DNA of 64,000 nucleotides from Sphingobacterium sp. N143. Lineage in GTDB: Bacteria; Bacteroidota; Bacteroidia; Sphingobacteriales; Sphingobacteriaceae. Location of the stretch: positions 310,001 to 374,000 of the forward strand of contig NZ_JACAIS010000003.1 in the NCBI RefSeq assembly GCF_030325625.1. Reading direction: 5' to 3'. Below, piece after piece: positions 1-8,035 of the stretch. The notes under the pieces were generated by a model that saw only the letters and a program-made list of their open reading frames with translations, was not told the DNA's origin and made no database searches. The translations under genes and the position numbers were made by a program. Position 1 is the first letter of the stretch, and each line of letters opens with the position of its first letter.

Positions 1-227
1 TAATGACCACCAGCATTGTTACGGATAGCAGGACTATATTGGCTTACCTTGGTTAAAATATCCAACAGATCAATATCTGCTGCTGCTGTCCCCTCCACTG
101 CTCTATTTAAATTGTCTACATATGCCTGATGATGTCGTTGATGATGGATTCGCATCGTTTCTTGATCAAAGTAAGGTTCAAGTGCTTCATAAGCATACGG
201 TAATTCCGGTAATTGAAATTTGTTCAT
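1..227 (-). CDS. Fe/Mn superoxide dismutase, N-terminal part (cut by window edge)
   Basis: The reverse strand from 227 encodes about 75 residues beginning MNKFQLPELPYAYEALEPYF, followed by a segment with IHHQRHHQAYVDNLN. This is the N-terminal helical hairpin of the iron/manganese superoxide dismutase family, and the first histidine of the HH pair is at the place of the first metal ligand. The family converts superoxide to peroxide and oxygen in the cytoplasm. The window ends inside the gene, so the C-terminal domain and the residues that separate Fe from Mn enzymes are not visible. It is divergent from a SufR-like regulator, and its promoter overlaps a large palindrome, so redox or iron control is likely. 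Confidence 0.93.
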   Translation of the reverse strand, partial: MNKFQLPELPYAYEALEPYFDQETMRIHHQRHHQAYVDNLNRAVEGTAAADIDLLDILTKVSQYSPAIRNNAGGH

Positions 228-253
228 ATTATTTAATTTTTATTGTTGATCAT

Positions 254-284
254 CAAAACTAGTGATATGACATTAATAAAACAA
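254..284 (-). promoter_or_regulatory. Promoter of the superoxide dismutase gene
   Basis: On the reverse strand a TAGTTTTG element (positions 261-254) matches the Bacteroidota -7 consensus TAnnTTTG, and a TTG (284-282) lies exactly 20 bp upstream as the -33 box. The predicted start is about 20 nt before the sod ATG. The -33 TTG lies inside the left arm of the palindrome at 266-311, so a protein bound there would block the promoter. Confidence 0.7.
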
Positions 285-311
285 CCTTATAGTTGTTTTA
301 TTAATGTCATA
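266..311. promoter_or_regulatory. Perfect 20-bp-arm palindrome, likely operator of the SufR-like regulator
   Basis: Two 20-bp arms are exact reverse complements around a 6-nt spacer; the inner part reads AACAAC-cttata-GTTGTT. The inner CAAC-N6-GTTG matches the inverted repeat reported for cyanobacterial SufR operators (from memory, not searched). It covers the sod -33 box and sits between the divergent sod and regulator genes. A half-like copy (ATTAAAACAAC, 381-391) lies at the predicted transcription start of the regulator gene. The hairpin could also form in RNA, but there is no upstream gene for it to terminate. Confidence 0.7.
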
Positions 312-365
312 AAATAAATCCCGACCATCCAGAATAAGCATATATGATAAATGGCTAATAATCCT

Positions 366-391
366 TATCTTTGACACTACATTAAAACAAC
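366..391 (+). promoter_or_regulatory. Promoter and half-operator of the SufR-like regulator gene
   Basis: TATCTTTG at 366-373 is a full match to the -7 consensus TAnnTTTG; no clear TTG is seen 20 bp upstream. The predicted start is near 378-381 and is immediately followed by ATTAAAACAAC, which repeats one inner arm of the palindrome at 266-311. This arrangement fits autoregulation. Confidence 0.5.
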
Positions 392-405
392 TTTTTTATT
401 GCCAA

Positions 406-1032
406 ATGCAAAAAGGTCCAGTCGATAGGATACTCATGTTATTAAAAATGCGCGGTGAAGCAACTGCTGCATTAATAGCGGAAGAACTCGTTATTACAAA
501 AGAGGGGGCTCGAAAACATTTATTAAATCTCACAGATCAAGGTCTTGTAGAGTCCAGCTCAAGAAGTGAGGGTGTGGGCCGTCCATCTACTTATTATAGC
601 CTTTCTGCACAAGGCCTATCAAAATTCCCAGATAGCCATGCGGATATTACTATCCAGTTGTTGCAGTCTATTAAACAATTGCTTGGTGAAAATGCCTTGG
701 ATTTGTTGATCAGTGATCGCGAATCAAAAGTATTTCAGAAATATAACCTTGCGTTATCTGAAGCTAAATCTCTTGAAAACAAGCTTGACATTATTACCAG
801 AAAGAGAACAGAAGAGGGATACATGGCTGAATGGAAAAAAGAAGCTGAATGTTATCTATTCATTGAGAATCATTGTCCTATATGTGCCGCAGCCACAGAG
901 TGCCAGGGATTCTGTCGTTCTGAACTCAACAATTTCCAGCAGCTTCTCGGGCCCAATTATACAATTCAAAGAGTTGAGTACATCATTGACAATGCACCAC
1001 GCTGTACCTATCGTATCGAAGAAAAAATGTAA
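406..1032 (+). CDS. SufR-like winged-helix transcriptional regulator with Cys-rich C-terminus
   Basis: 208 aa. Residues about 5-70 form a winged helix-turn-helix (ILMLLKMRGEATAALIAEEL, then GARKHLLNLTDQGLV and the wing GVGRPSTYYSLS), typical of the DeoR/ArsR-like SufR group. The C-terminus holds C157, C160, C166, C170 and C200 (HCPICAAATECQGFC and APRCTYRIEE). C157-X12-C170 matches the first spacing of the Fe-S cluster ligands of SufR, while the third SufR cysteine is not at its usual place. It probably senses Fe-S or redox state and represses the divergent superoxide dismutase gene through the palindrome at 266-311. The start at 406 is the first ATG after the predicted promoter. It could instead bind another redox cofactor; the family call is good, the ligand is inferred. 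Confidence 0.85.
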   Translation: MQKGPVDRILMLLKMRGEATAALIAEELVITKEGARKHLLNLTDQGLVESSSRSEGVGRPSTYYSLSAQGLSKFPDSHADITIQLLQSIKQLLGENALDLLISDRESKVFQKYNLALSEAKSLENKLDIITRKRTEEGYMAEWKKEAECYLFIENHCPICAAATECQGFCRSELNNFQQLLGPNYTIQRVEYIIDNAPRCTYRIEEKM

Positions 1033-1156
1033 TGCTGCCCCTGACAAAATAAATAGCGAACAAAATCCCGGAAATTCCTTCAGTAGCGTCCTAAACCATC
1101 TCCCGAAAAGATCGTTCAAGCTGTGATCGGCCATTCTTCTGGCATTGATGACATCA

Positions 1157-1203
1157 GTCAAGTATTCTTTTGAAAAAAATATTTTTTCAAAAGAATACTT
1201 GAC
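1157..1203. repeat. Perfect 22-bp inverted repeat overlapping the promoter of small RNA copy 1
   Basis: The arms 1157-1178 and 1182-1203 are exact reverse complements around ATA. The right arm ends in TTGAC and so supplies the -33 TTG (1199-1201) of the small RNA promoter. It lies 125 bp after the SufR-like gene and lacks the U-run expected of a terminator, so it may be a large operator or a small insertion. Other copies of the small RNA do not have it. Confidence 0.6.
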
Positions 1204-1229
1204 AAAGTGTAATAAACACACTATCTTTG
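1199..1229 (+). promoter_or_regulatory. Promoter of small RNA copy 1
   Basis: TTG at 1199-1201, a 20-bp spacer and TATCTTTG at 1222-1229 match the Bacteroidota promoter. The spacer carries GTGT-N-ACAC-type dyad symmetry (1207-1221), shared with the three other copies and perfect in copies 2 and 3. Confidence 0.65.
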
Positions 1230-1233
1230 TACT

Positions 1234-1299
1234 ATCATAATTTAGGTTTATAATTGGTTATTTAAGGTTTTCATTCTCCCCGTTTGAAAACCTTTTTTT
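1234..1299 (+). ncRNA. Small RNA, copy 1 of a four-member family
   Basis: About 66 nt, predicted from the TATCTTTG promoter to a rho-independent terminator. The body contains ATCATAATTTAGGTTTATAA and AATTGGTTATTTAA, then the hairpin AAGGTTTTCA / TGAAAACCTT with the 11-nt loop TTCTCCCCGTT and seven T. Nearly the same sequence occurs at 34822, 36626 and 45877, always between genes and on the + strand. There is no ATG in it, so it is unlikely to be a leader peptide. Promoter and terminator flank only this segment, so it should be made as an independent RNA. The Rfam identity was not checked. Confidence 0.75.
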
Positions 1300-1487
1300 A
1301 TACGCAACATTCTGATCCCCCTTGAACCTGTCCTATATATTATATACAAGCTTTTTCTTTTTAATCAAGCCTGAGGCTTATGCCCGGACCAATAACAAAT
1401 TATCTGGCAGCTTCCTTGAACAATGACTTAAGATCCCATTTGTCTTTGAAAAGTTTCCATTACTGGTAAAAGATAAGTGGGCTTATA
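1300..1487. other. Intergenic stretch without a recognisable gene
   Basis: Between small RNA copy 1 and the susD terminator nothing is supported. A 19-codon open run on the reverse strand (1459-1400, WKLFKDKWDLKSLFKEAAR) looks protein-like but is preceded by an in-frame stop; it may be a gene remnant or chance. Confidence 0.4.
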
Positions 1488-1522
1488 CAAAAACAGCGGG
1501 ATGACCAAAGTCACCCCGCTGT
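1488..1522 (-). terminator. Rho-independent terminator of the first susCD operon
   Basis: The stem ACAGCGGGaTGAC / GTCAcCCCGCTGT has a single mismatch and a CAAA loop; on the reverse strand it is followed by TTTTTGT. It lies just after the susD stop codon at 1544. Confidence 0.75.
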
Positions 1523-1543
1523 CTAAAAATAAAACATATGAAA

Positions 1544-3043
1544 CTAAAATTTTCCTTTTCGTGTATCCCACCACATCTGTTTACCCCAAACATAATCCTT
1601 CACCTCTGTAGCAGCAGCCTCCACATTTGCAGTATTATTTACGTATTCACTGTTTGGATATGGAGCACGCCAAGGTTGGTCGTTATGAGCCTTGCCATAA
1701 ATCGAATTAATCGAAGGGTAGTTCGTCGATGGAATACCTGTTCTACGATATAAACTCCAGGCCTCGTAATTCTCTTTGAAAAGTGCGACCCACATATCCC
1801 ACCAGATACGCTCTTTGGTATTATTCCACTTACCAGCGCCAGCTAAATATGTATCAATATTTGTTTGGGAGACGCTATTTTCCGCCATGGATAAGTGTAC
1901 AGCCTTCTCATAAGCATCTTTTGCTGTTATACCCACATTATATCCTAACATAGCAGCTTCTGCCAAGATATAATAAGTTTCACAAGATTTATAGAATGGG
2001 ACAAAACCGGCAGGGTCGCGCATATATTTATCCCCAATCCAGGAAATTGTATCCAGCTTTTCGGGGCCTGATGTTAATCCATTTTTATATCCCAAATATG
2101 CTCCAACATTATTTTTTGTTGCTATCGCAGCTATCCTAGGATCTTTCATTTCCAACATATGATCAATAAAAATATCGGACAATCCCCAGTTATCAATCCG
2201 TTTTCCATAAACACCTGAATTATACCACGGATCGAAATAAGGTAGCGTCCCAGGAAAATAAACATAGCAATTTTCATCATTGCCCTCAATTAGTGGATAT
2301 TTGGCAGGATTTCCTGCGATTTCTTCTATAGTAGTTTTCGCCAAACTTGCTGAAACACCAGAAATTCGCATCGCCATTCTTAATCTAAGTGAATTACAGA
2401 ATTTTTGCCATGCCAGCATTTGCTCTTGTAAGGTCCTGTCCTTGCCATAGATGATATCGAAATCACCTAGTTCATCTTCCCCTATTCCTGCAGCCATCTC
2501 ATCAGCTATAACTTTCAGATCTGCCATCACCGCCGGGTAAATATCCTCTTGTTTATCATATTTTGCTAATAGGATGCTTCCATCTTCAGGCAGACCTTTT
2601 AGCGCTTCAGAATACGGAACATCACGCCAGCCCTCAGTCAATAAGAACCACATGTAATTGCGCCAAATCCGGCTTACAGTTCTTACATTTTTATATAACT
2701 CTGCTTTATCTTCAGTCTTTGCAAGAATGTCTTTAATCTGTGTATTATTATAGTAACAATTATACCACCGATTACCATATGTATTATTCGTTGGTATTAA
2801 ACCAGACATGAAATCCATATACTGGATTTTTACAATATATCCTGCGAATGTCCCATAACCATCCACATCACCACCAAATGATTCAGCAGTATTACGGAGT
2901 ACGTTAGTCAACATATTAACCGGTGGTACATCTGGTAATGCATCCGGATCAGTATTGATCTCGTCAAATTTTTTGGTACACCCAGAAAAAATCATCATGG
3001 AGATTATAACTGGCATACTTAGTTTCGTTAATAAACTTTTCAT
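1544..3043 (-). CDS. SusD/RagB-family outer-membrane lipoprotein (1)
   Basis: 499 aa. The N-terminus MKSLLTKLSMPVIISMMIFSGC is a lipoprotein signal with the lipobox FSGC. The rest (KFDEINTDPDALPD, then many Trp/Tyr-rich TPR-like helices, ending VWGKQMWWDTRKGKF) fits the SusD-like_2 group. Such proteins sit on the cell surface as the lid of the SusC channel and bind the substrate. It follows susC by 54 bp and shares its transcript. The substrate cannot be read from the sequence; RagB-type proteins bind peptides and SusD-type proteins bind glycans, and the peptidase block nearby makes a peptide substrate possible. Confidence 0.93.
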   Translation of the reverse strand: MKSLLTKLSMPVIISMMIFSGCTKKFDEINTDPDALPDVPPVNMLTNVLRNTAESFGGDVDGYGTFAGYIVKIQYMDFMSGLIPTNNTYGNRWYNCYYNNTQIKDILAKTEDKAELYKNVRTVSRIWRNYMWFLLTEGWRDVPYSEALKGLPEDGSILLAKYDKQEDIYPAVMADLKVIADEMAAGIGEDELGDFDIIYGKDRTLQEQMLAWQKFCNSLRLRMAMRISGVSASLAKTTIEEIAGNPAKYPLIEGNDENCYVYFPGTLPYFDPWYNSGVYGKRIDNWGLSDIFIDHMLEMKDPRIAAIATKNNVGAYLGYKNGLTSGPEKLDTISWIGDKYMRDPAGFVPFYKSCETYYILAEAAMLGYNVGITAKDAYEKAVHLSMAENSVSQTNIDTYLAGAGKWNNTKERIWWDMWVALFKENYEAWSLYRRTGIPSTNYPSINSIYGKAHNDQPWRAPYPNSEYVNNTANVEAAATEVKDYVWGKQMWWDTRKGKF

Positions 3044-3097
3044 AGTTTTTTATCTTGTTTAGAATAAAAAAATTGATTTTGTTATTCTCTAATTTCG

Positions 3098-6000
3098 TTA
3101 AAATGAAAACCCTAATTTAAATCCAATACTTCTAGAAGAAGGAACCGTTGCTTGTTCAAAGCCTACACCACGACTATCACTTGAAACACCGCTTGTCTCC
3201 GGATCCAAACGCATCGTATTTGATTTATGTACCCAAAGCAATGCTAAATTAGATCCAATCAAGGATACATTTGCCCGTTTAATTCCCTTTATTCTACTAT
3301 AAATATGGGCCGGAATGGTATAAGTCAAATATGCTTCGCGTAATTTGAGGAATGAACCATCAAAGACGTAGCTTTCCGAGACACCGCCAGATTCAAACCA
3401 ATCCTGCGCATTGGTTTCAATGGTATTGGTTACCCATCCCCCATTACCATCAGACATAACAAACCTTTCATTAGCCATCACATCCTTACCAGCAACTATG
3501 GCTCTTTCACGAATACCGTTCGCAGCTGTAATTTCTGCAACCCCAGTTGTATAAGCATGACTCATTGTCTGTGACCAAATGTCTCCCCCCTTTCGGAAAT
3601 CAAGCATAAAACCAAAACTGAAATCTTTATACTTGAAATCGTTTCGCATACTTGCCAGATAATCAGGTGTGACATTACCAATGATTTGGCTTGCCTTAGA
3701 CATTACTAAACCATTTTCATTAACTTTAATGGCACCTTTCATTGGTCCATCCTCTACACGATCATACCCCGTACTTTTTAGTGCGCCCCAAGCTTCACCT
3801 ACCGTTGCAGTATTGGCAATACCCCAAGTCCAGCCAACTTGATAAGTAGTCAAATTTAACTCAGGATACAATTCCAAAATCTTATTCCTATCCCTGGAAA
3901 AATTTACTGTCGTCGTCCAATTTAAACCATTATCATTTCTTAAGATGTCTCCTCTCAATTGTAACTCAACACCTTTGCTTTCGATATTCCCCGCATTCAA
4001 TACCATACTACTGAAACCCACTACATTGGATGTTGTTACTGGCAGAATTTGTTTTTTCGCATTTTTATGATAATAAGTAAAATCAGCATGAATACGATCT
4101 TTCAAAAAACCCACCTCAGTACCAACTTCCCAAGAGTAAATAGCCTCTGGTTCTAAGTTATCAATTGCAAAAGTCATACTCTTATACATTTGGGCTATAC
4201 CATTAAAAGCATTTGGTTGAGCATAATAGTAATTACCATTGCGATAAGGTGTGGTAGCATTACCTACTTTAGCAAGATTTAGACGTAATTTCCAAAAAGA
4301 TAATACATCACTTCTTAAATTAGCAAATGACGTGGTTGGAAGCCAGCTCAAACTTGCAGAGGGGTAGAAGAAAGATTTGATCAATGTGGAAGACCAATCA
4401 TTACGCGCTGTTGCATCTAAATATAATTGATCTTTCCAACCAATAGAGGCTTGACCATAGATAGAATTTGAACGATTATGAGCATGATCCATATTCGTTA
4501 CTGCATCTCCTATTTTATTTGTTATCGTGTATACTCCCGGGACAGTCAAACCACTTGCTCCCAAGCTATTAGACTCATATTGATTATCTCTATAGTTAAA
4601 ACCAAGTAATCCTAAAACATCAAAATCACCGAATTTCTTATTGAAATTTGCTAAGAAATCAGCATTAAACTCTGAATTACTGCTTTTTATTTCATTGAAA
4701 CTTCCAAGTGGATGATCATAATTATAATAATTTCGTTCAAAAATATTTGTATGGTAATAATCCAATCCTACGCGTCCTTCAAATTTCAAAAACTCATAAG
4801 GTTGATAGTATAATGAAGATTTACCAAAAATCCGATTAGTTTTCAAGGAATTTAAAGAATTATGCATTGAATAATATGGATTCATATGATAATTGGAGTT
4901 CCAATTATAAAAAGTGTAATTCCCTAACTCATCACGTTGATCCCAGTTTTTCTTTAAATCTTTCATATCAACCTGGCGACCAAACCAAATCAACCCGTTC
5001 ATCGGATTGGCACCGTCATATCCCTGCATAATTAAATTGCCACTTTCCGTTCTCGTAAAACTGGACATGATATCATAAGAAAATTTATCATTAATCTTAT
5101 ATTCATTGTTTAATTGAGCAGTGTACTTCTTTTGGTCGGTATTTGGCACAGTCCCCTTTTGATCTCGAAAAGATAATGAAGCACGGGTTGATGATCTATC
5201 ATTTTTTGCTAACAGTGATATATTGTGATTTTGGGAATATCCAAGCTGAAAGAAATCTTTTACATTGTCTGGATGTGATATCCATGGGGTTGCTTGTCTC
5301 ACATTTTTAACAACTGGACTATTAAATTGGGGTAATAGCAAACCTATATCCATGCGGGGCCCCCAAGACTCATCAAAACCATCATTTACCCCTTTACCGG
5401 CACCATTTACATAGCTAAATGACTTCTGTTGTGCATATTGTTGATAAGTCAAACCTTTGCCATTTAAATTAAAATGATATTCGTCGCCTCTATTACCTTG
5501 TCCATATAAATTCTGATACTTAGGTATTGTAGCTGCCTGATCTACTGTAAAGTTCCCATCATATGATAAAACTACCCCTTCTTTTGCCCGTTTTCCTGAT
5601 TTAGTAGTAATCATAAGAACTCCTTTACCTGCGCGCATCCCATATAATGCAGCTGAACCTCCCTTCAAAAGAGTAACACTTTCAATGTCTTCCGGGTTGA
5701 TATCATTTAAGCCTGAACCATAATCCACCCCACTATATGTATTATCCCCTGTACGCTGTGTTGTATTTGACATTGGTACCCCATCAATCACTATGAGTGG
5801 TTGCTGATCAGAAAGTAAGGAGGTATTACCACGAACAGAAATCCTTGATGATGCACCAACAGCTCCACCAAATTGATTGACCTGAACGCCTGCCACTTTG
5901 CCAGATAGAGAACTTGTAAGATTTAACTGGCCTGCATCTGTCAATTCCTTAGCTTTCACTTCTTGTATCGCCGCCCCCATGGATTTCTTGGAACGGGTTA

Positions 6001-6325
6001 TCCCCATAGCCGAAACAACGACTTCATCCAGGCTTCGCTCATCAGATAACAAGGTAACTTCTAGTGTAGTCTGATTGGTTATATTGACCTCCTTACGACT
6101 GTAACCAACAGCCGAAACACTTAATGCCCCTGCTTGTTTATAATTGATCGTAAATTCACCATTCTGTCCGGTCTGTGTACCGGTACCATCTTTTAGGGTA
6201 ATTGTGACTCCGGGAATCGGCTTTCCGTCTTGATCGACTACCTTTCCCTTCAAAACTGTTTGTGCATATACTGCCGAGCTTATTAGTACACTCGCGGCTA
6301 GCAGTGCAATACTTTTTCTGTTCAT
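3098..6325 (-). CDS. SusC/RagA-family TonB-dependent outer-membrane transporter (1)
   Basis: 1075 aa. Signal peptide MNRKSIALLAASVLISSAVYAQ, then a carboxypeptidase-regulatory-like beta-sandwich (residues about 24-100, KGKVVDQDGKPIPGVTITLKD), the TonB box region (DEVVVSAMG), the plug (about 110-240, with SVRGNTSL and VLMITTKSG) and a beta barrel ending in KLGFSF. The length is usual for SusC. There is no N-terminal STN signalling domain, so it is not expected to signal to an anti-sigma factor. It is the first gene of the pair with susD and lies downstream of an AraC-type regulator in the same orientation. It imports oligomers across the outer membrane using TonB. Confidence 0.95.
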   Translation of the reverse strand: MNRKSIALLAASVLISSAVYAQTVLKGKVVDQDGKPIPGVTITLKDGTGTQTGQNGEFTINYKQAGALSVSAVGYSRKEVNITNQTTLEVTLLSDERSLDEVVVSAMGITRSKKSMGAAIQEVKAKELTDAGQLNLTSSLSGKVAGVQVNQFGGAVGASSRISVRGNTSLLSDQQPLIVIDGVPMSNTTQRTGDNTYSGVDYGSGLNDINPEDIESVTLLKGGSAALYGMRAGKGVLMITTKSGKRAKEGVVLSYDGNFTVDQAATIPKYQNLYGQGNRGDEYHFNLNGKGLTYQQYAQQKSFSYVNGAGKGVNDGFDESWGPRMDIGLLLPQFNSPVVKNVRQATPWISHPDNVKDFFQLGYSQNHNISLLAKNDRSSTRASLSFRDQKGTVPNTDQKKYTAQLNNEYKINDKFSYDIMSSFTRTESGNLIMQGYDGANPMNGLIWFGRQVDMKDLKKNWDQRDELGNYTFYNWNSNYHMNPYYSMHNSLNSLKTNRIFGKSSLYYQPYEFLKFEGRVGLDYYHTNIFERNYYNYDHPLGSFNEIKSSNSEFNADFLANFNKKFGDFDVLGLLGFNYRDNQYESNSLGASGLTVPGVYTITNKIGDAVTNMDHAHNRSNSIYGQASIGWKDQLYLDATARNDWSSTLIKSFFYPSASLSWLPTTSFANLRSDVLSFWKLRLNLAKVGNATTPYRNGNYYYAQPNAFNGIAQMYKSMTFAIDNLEPEAIYSWEVGTEVGFLKDRIHADFTYYHKNAKKQILPVTTSNVVGFSSMVLNAGNIESKGVELQLRGDILRNDNGLNWTTTVNFSRDRNKILELYPELNLTTYQVGWTWGIANTATVGEAWGALKSTGYDRVEDGPMKGAIKVNENGLVMSKASQIIGNVTPDYLASMRNDFKYKDFSFGFMLDFRKGGDIWSQTMSHAYTTGVAEITAANGIRERAIVAGKDVMANERFVMSDGNGGWVTNTIETNAQDWFESGGVSESYVFDGSFLKLREAYLTYTIPAHIYSRIKGIKRANVSLIGSNLALLWVHKSNTMRLDPETSGVSSDSRGVGFEQATVPSSRSIGFKLGFSF

Positions 6326-6630
6326 AAGTTTAGTTTCAGAAATGTTAGTTTATAGTGTTTTTCTAACAACTAAGTTATCAATCCCTCCCTTCCCTTGTTA
6401 ACCAAATTTTGACAAGTATTGCCCAATTATTAACCCTAAATGTTAAATAACAAAAATGATCCACTTCATAGAATCATGTTCAACTTTGATTACATCAATA
6501 TACTTGATTTGATAATGAACATCCTACTCCCATATAAAAGTATGACGGGAATATATCTAGTATATTCCCGGCATGCTTTTAATACACCGTATTCAACGGT
6601 TTTCGCTCAACTTATATTTCTATAAAAAGA
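6326..6630. other. Intergenic region upstream of susC (1)
   Basis: It holds the presumed susC promoter on the reverse strand, but no full TTG/TAnnTTTG pair is seen; the closest is AAAATTTG at 6410-6403. A hairpin is listed separately at 6546-6570. Confidence 0.4.
6546..6570 (-). terminator. Hairpin downstream of the AraC-type regulator gene
   Basis: CGGGAATATA and TATATTCCCG form a perfect 10-bp stem with the 5-nt loop TCTAG, about 60 bp after the stop of the AraC gene. No strong U-run follows on the reverse strand, so it may be a weak terminator or an operator for susC. Confidence 0.4.
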
Positions 6631-7515
6631 CTAGATAACAGAATATAGTGTCTGTTTATATTGCTGTATATATTCCTTTGGATTACAACCTATTATTTGT
6701 TTAAAAACTCGATTAAAATTGGTAATACTATTGAATCCACAATTGTAAGCAATGAACGAAACACTATCTAAATAATCCTCATTCAATTGGTGACAGACCT
6801 CCTTAATTCTTATCCGGTTTAAATAGGTCACAAAAGTAACGCCACAATGTTTTTTGAAATACCGACAAAACGCCTGGGGTGTAAGGTTCGCATAATTAGC
6901 AACAGCTTCCAAGGTAAGGTCATCTTTGTAATGTTCTTTAATATAGTTACAAATGAGGTTTATACGGTTTGATCCAGGAATAACATCCAGCATCACTTCG
7001 CCACTTTCAGGACACAGTGCATCAGTTTCTCTGGAAATATTCGCAAGAGATCTCAACAGGTAGAAAAAATGCATCAGTTTGTCCATCTGGTCAGAAGCTT
7101 TCAATAGCTTTACTCTTTCCGAAATTTCTGGAAAATAATTATCCGGAATCTTGAAACCCCGAGAATTATTATAAATAAATTGATTTAATGATTCAAACTC
7201 TTCCAATGAAAATAAATACTTTAGCTTCCCATTGGGATCAAAGAAAATTGAAATAGATCGTGACTCAGTTGAAAAACCATCTTGAGATGCCGATTTGAAT
7301 ACATGTGGTTGATTTGCTCCCAAGAAAAAGATATCATTCTCTTTAAATGGATGCAAAGTATCCTCAACAATCAATATGCCCCTACCTTTTATTATCCACA
7401 TCAGTTGTGCTTCCTGATGTCGATGAAGGTGAGGATAGAAAGTGTCCAAGATATCCTCTTGTACCATTAAACTTTGTCCTTGCATCGTAGGTACATTAAA
7501 TTGGAGCGTTTTCAT
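6631..7515 (-). CDS. AraC-family transcriptional regulator with N-terminal cupin
   Basis: 294 aa. Residues about 30-75 form an AraC cupin (HLHRHQEAQLMWIIKGRGIL, later DIFFLGANQPHVF). The last 100 residues hold two helix-turn-helix motifs (LTLEAVANYANLTPQAFCRYF and VSFIAYNCGFNSITNFNRVF followed by the conserved GCNPKEY). The cupin would bind a small ligand and the C-terminus would bind DNA. It is codirectional with and directly upstream of the first susCD pair, and it diverges from the aminopeptidase P gene. It may control either or both; no direct-repeat operator was found. Confidence 0.93.
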   Translation of the reverse strand: MKTLQFNVPTMQGQSLMVQEDILDTFYPHLHRHQEAQLMWIIKGRGILIVEDTLHPFKENDIFFLGANQPHVFKSASQDGFSTESRSISIFFDPNGKLKYLFSLEEFESLNQFIYNNSRGFKIPDNYFPEISERVKLLKASDQMDKLMHFFYLLRSLANISRETDALCPESGEVMLDVIPGSNRINLICNYIKEHYKDDLTLEAVANYANLTPQAFCRYFKKHCGVTFVTYLNRIRIKEVCHQLNEDYLDSVSFIAYNCGFNSITNFNRVFKQIIGCNPKEYIQQYKQTLYSVI

Positions 7516-8035
7516 AACATTTCATAAGTTTATGTTAGCCAATTATTACAATTTGGTTAACATAAATATAACAACTACGCGCATTTAATATAAAACACAA
7601 AAAAACAATACCAAAATATGTATAGAATCTGACAATATTTAATAATATCAATCACACTCAAAAGATATCAACCAAAATCACAATTTAAATTTTACTTTTC
7701 AACAAAAACAAGGTTAAAATACAATTAAACTTTGATAAATTGTGATAATTATTATTGAAAAGAAACCATGAACTTTATTAAATCCAATCATTATTCCATT
7801 TTTATGTATAGATCAAGGTAAATTACACCAATGTAACAATTCAAAAATATCAACGATGATGAAGGGCTTTCTACAAATGACGACTCCGAAACAAGTAAAT
7901 TTTACGATATTAGTCAGCACATGTAGCAAGATCTTACATCACGAGTATCCTTCATAGATAGAGGGATTGGAAAAATAAATCTGTAATTCTTTTATCATCA
8001 TTAGAACTAGTCACTCCTTTTAATTTTTATAGGAT
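7516..8035. other. Long AT-rich divergent intergenic region
   Basis: This region of 520 bp lies between the AraC gene and aminopeptidase P and must hold both promoters. No complete TTG-N20-TAnnTTTG promoter, hairpin or short ORF with good coding character was found on either strand. Confidence 0.4.

Noticed and set aside
856-1221. Reverse-strand ORF of 121 aa across the SufR-like gene and the inverted repeat
   Set aside because: It is antisense to a well supported gene and its end is made by the palindrome; no family features.
1400-1459. Reverse-strand run of 19 codons (WKLFKDKWDLKSLFKEAAR) as a real gene
   Set aside because: An in-frame stop lies directly before it and it has no start codon; too short to support.
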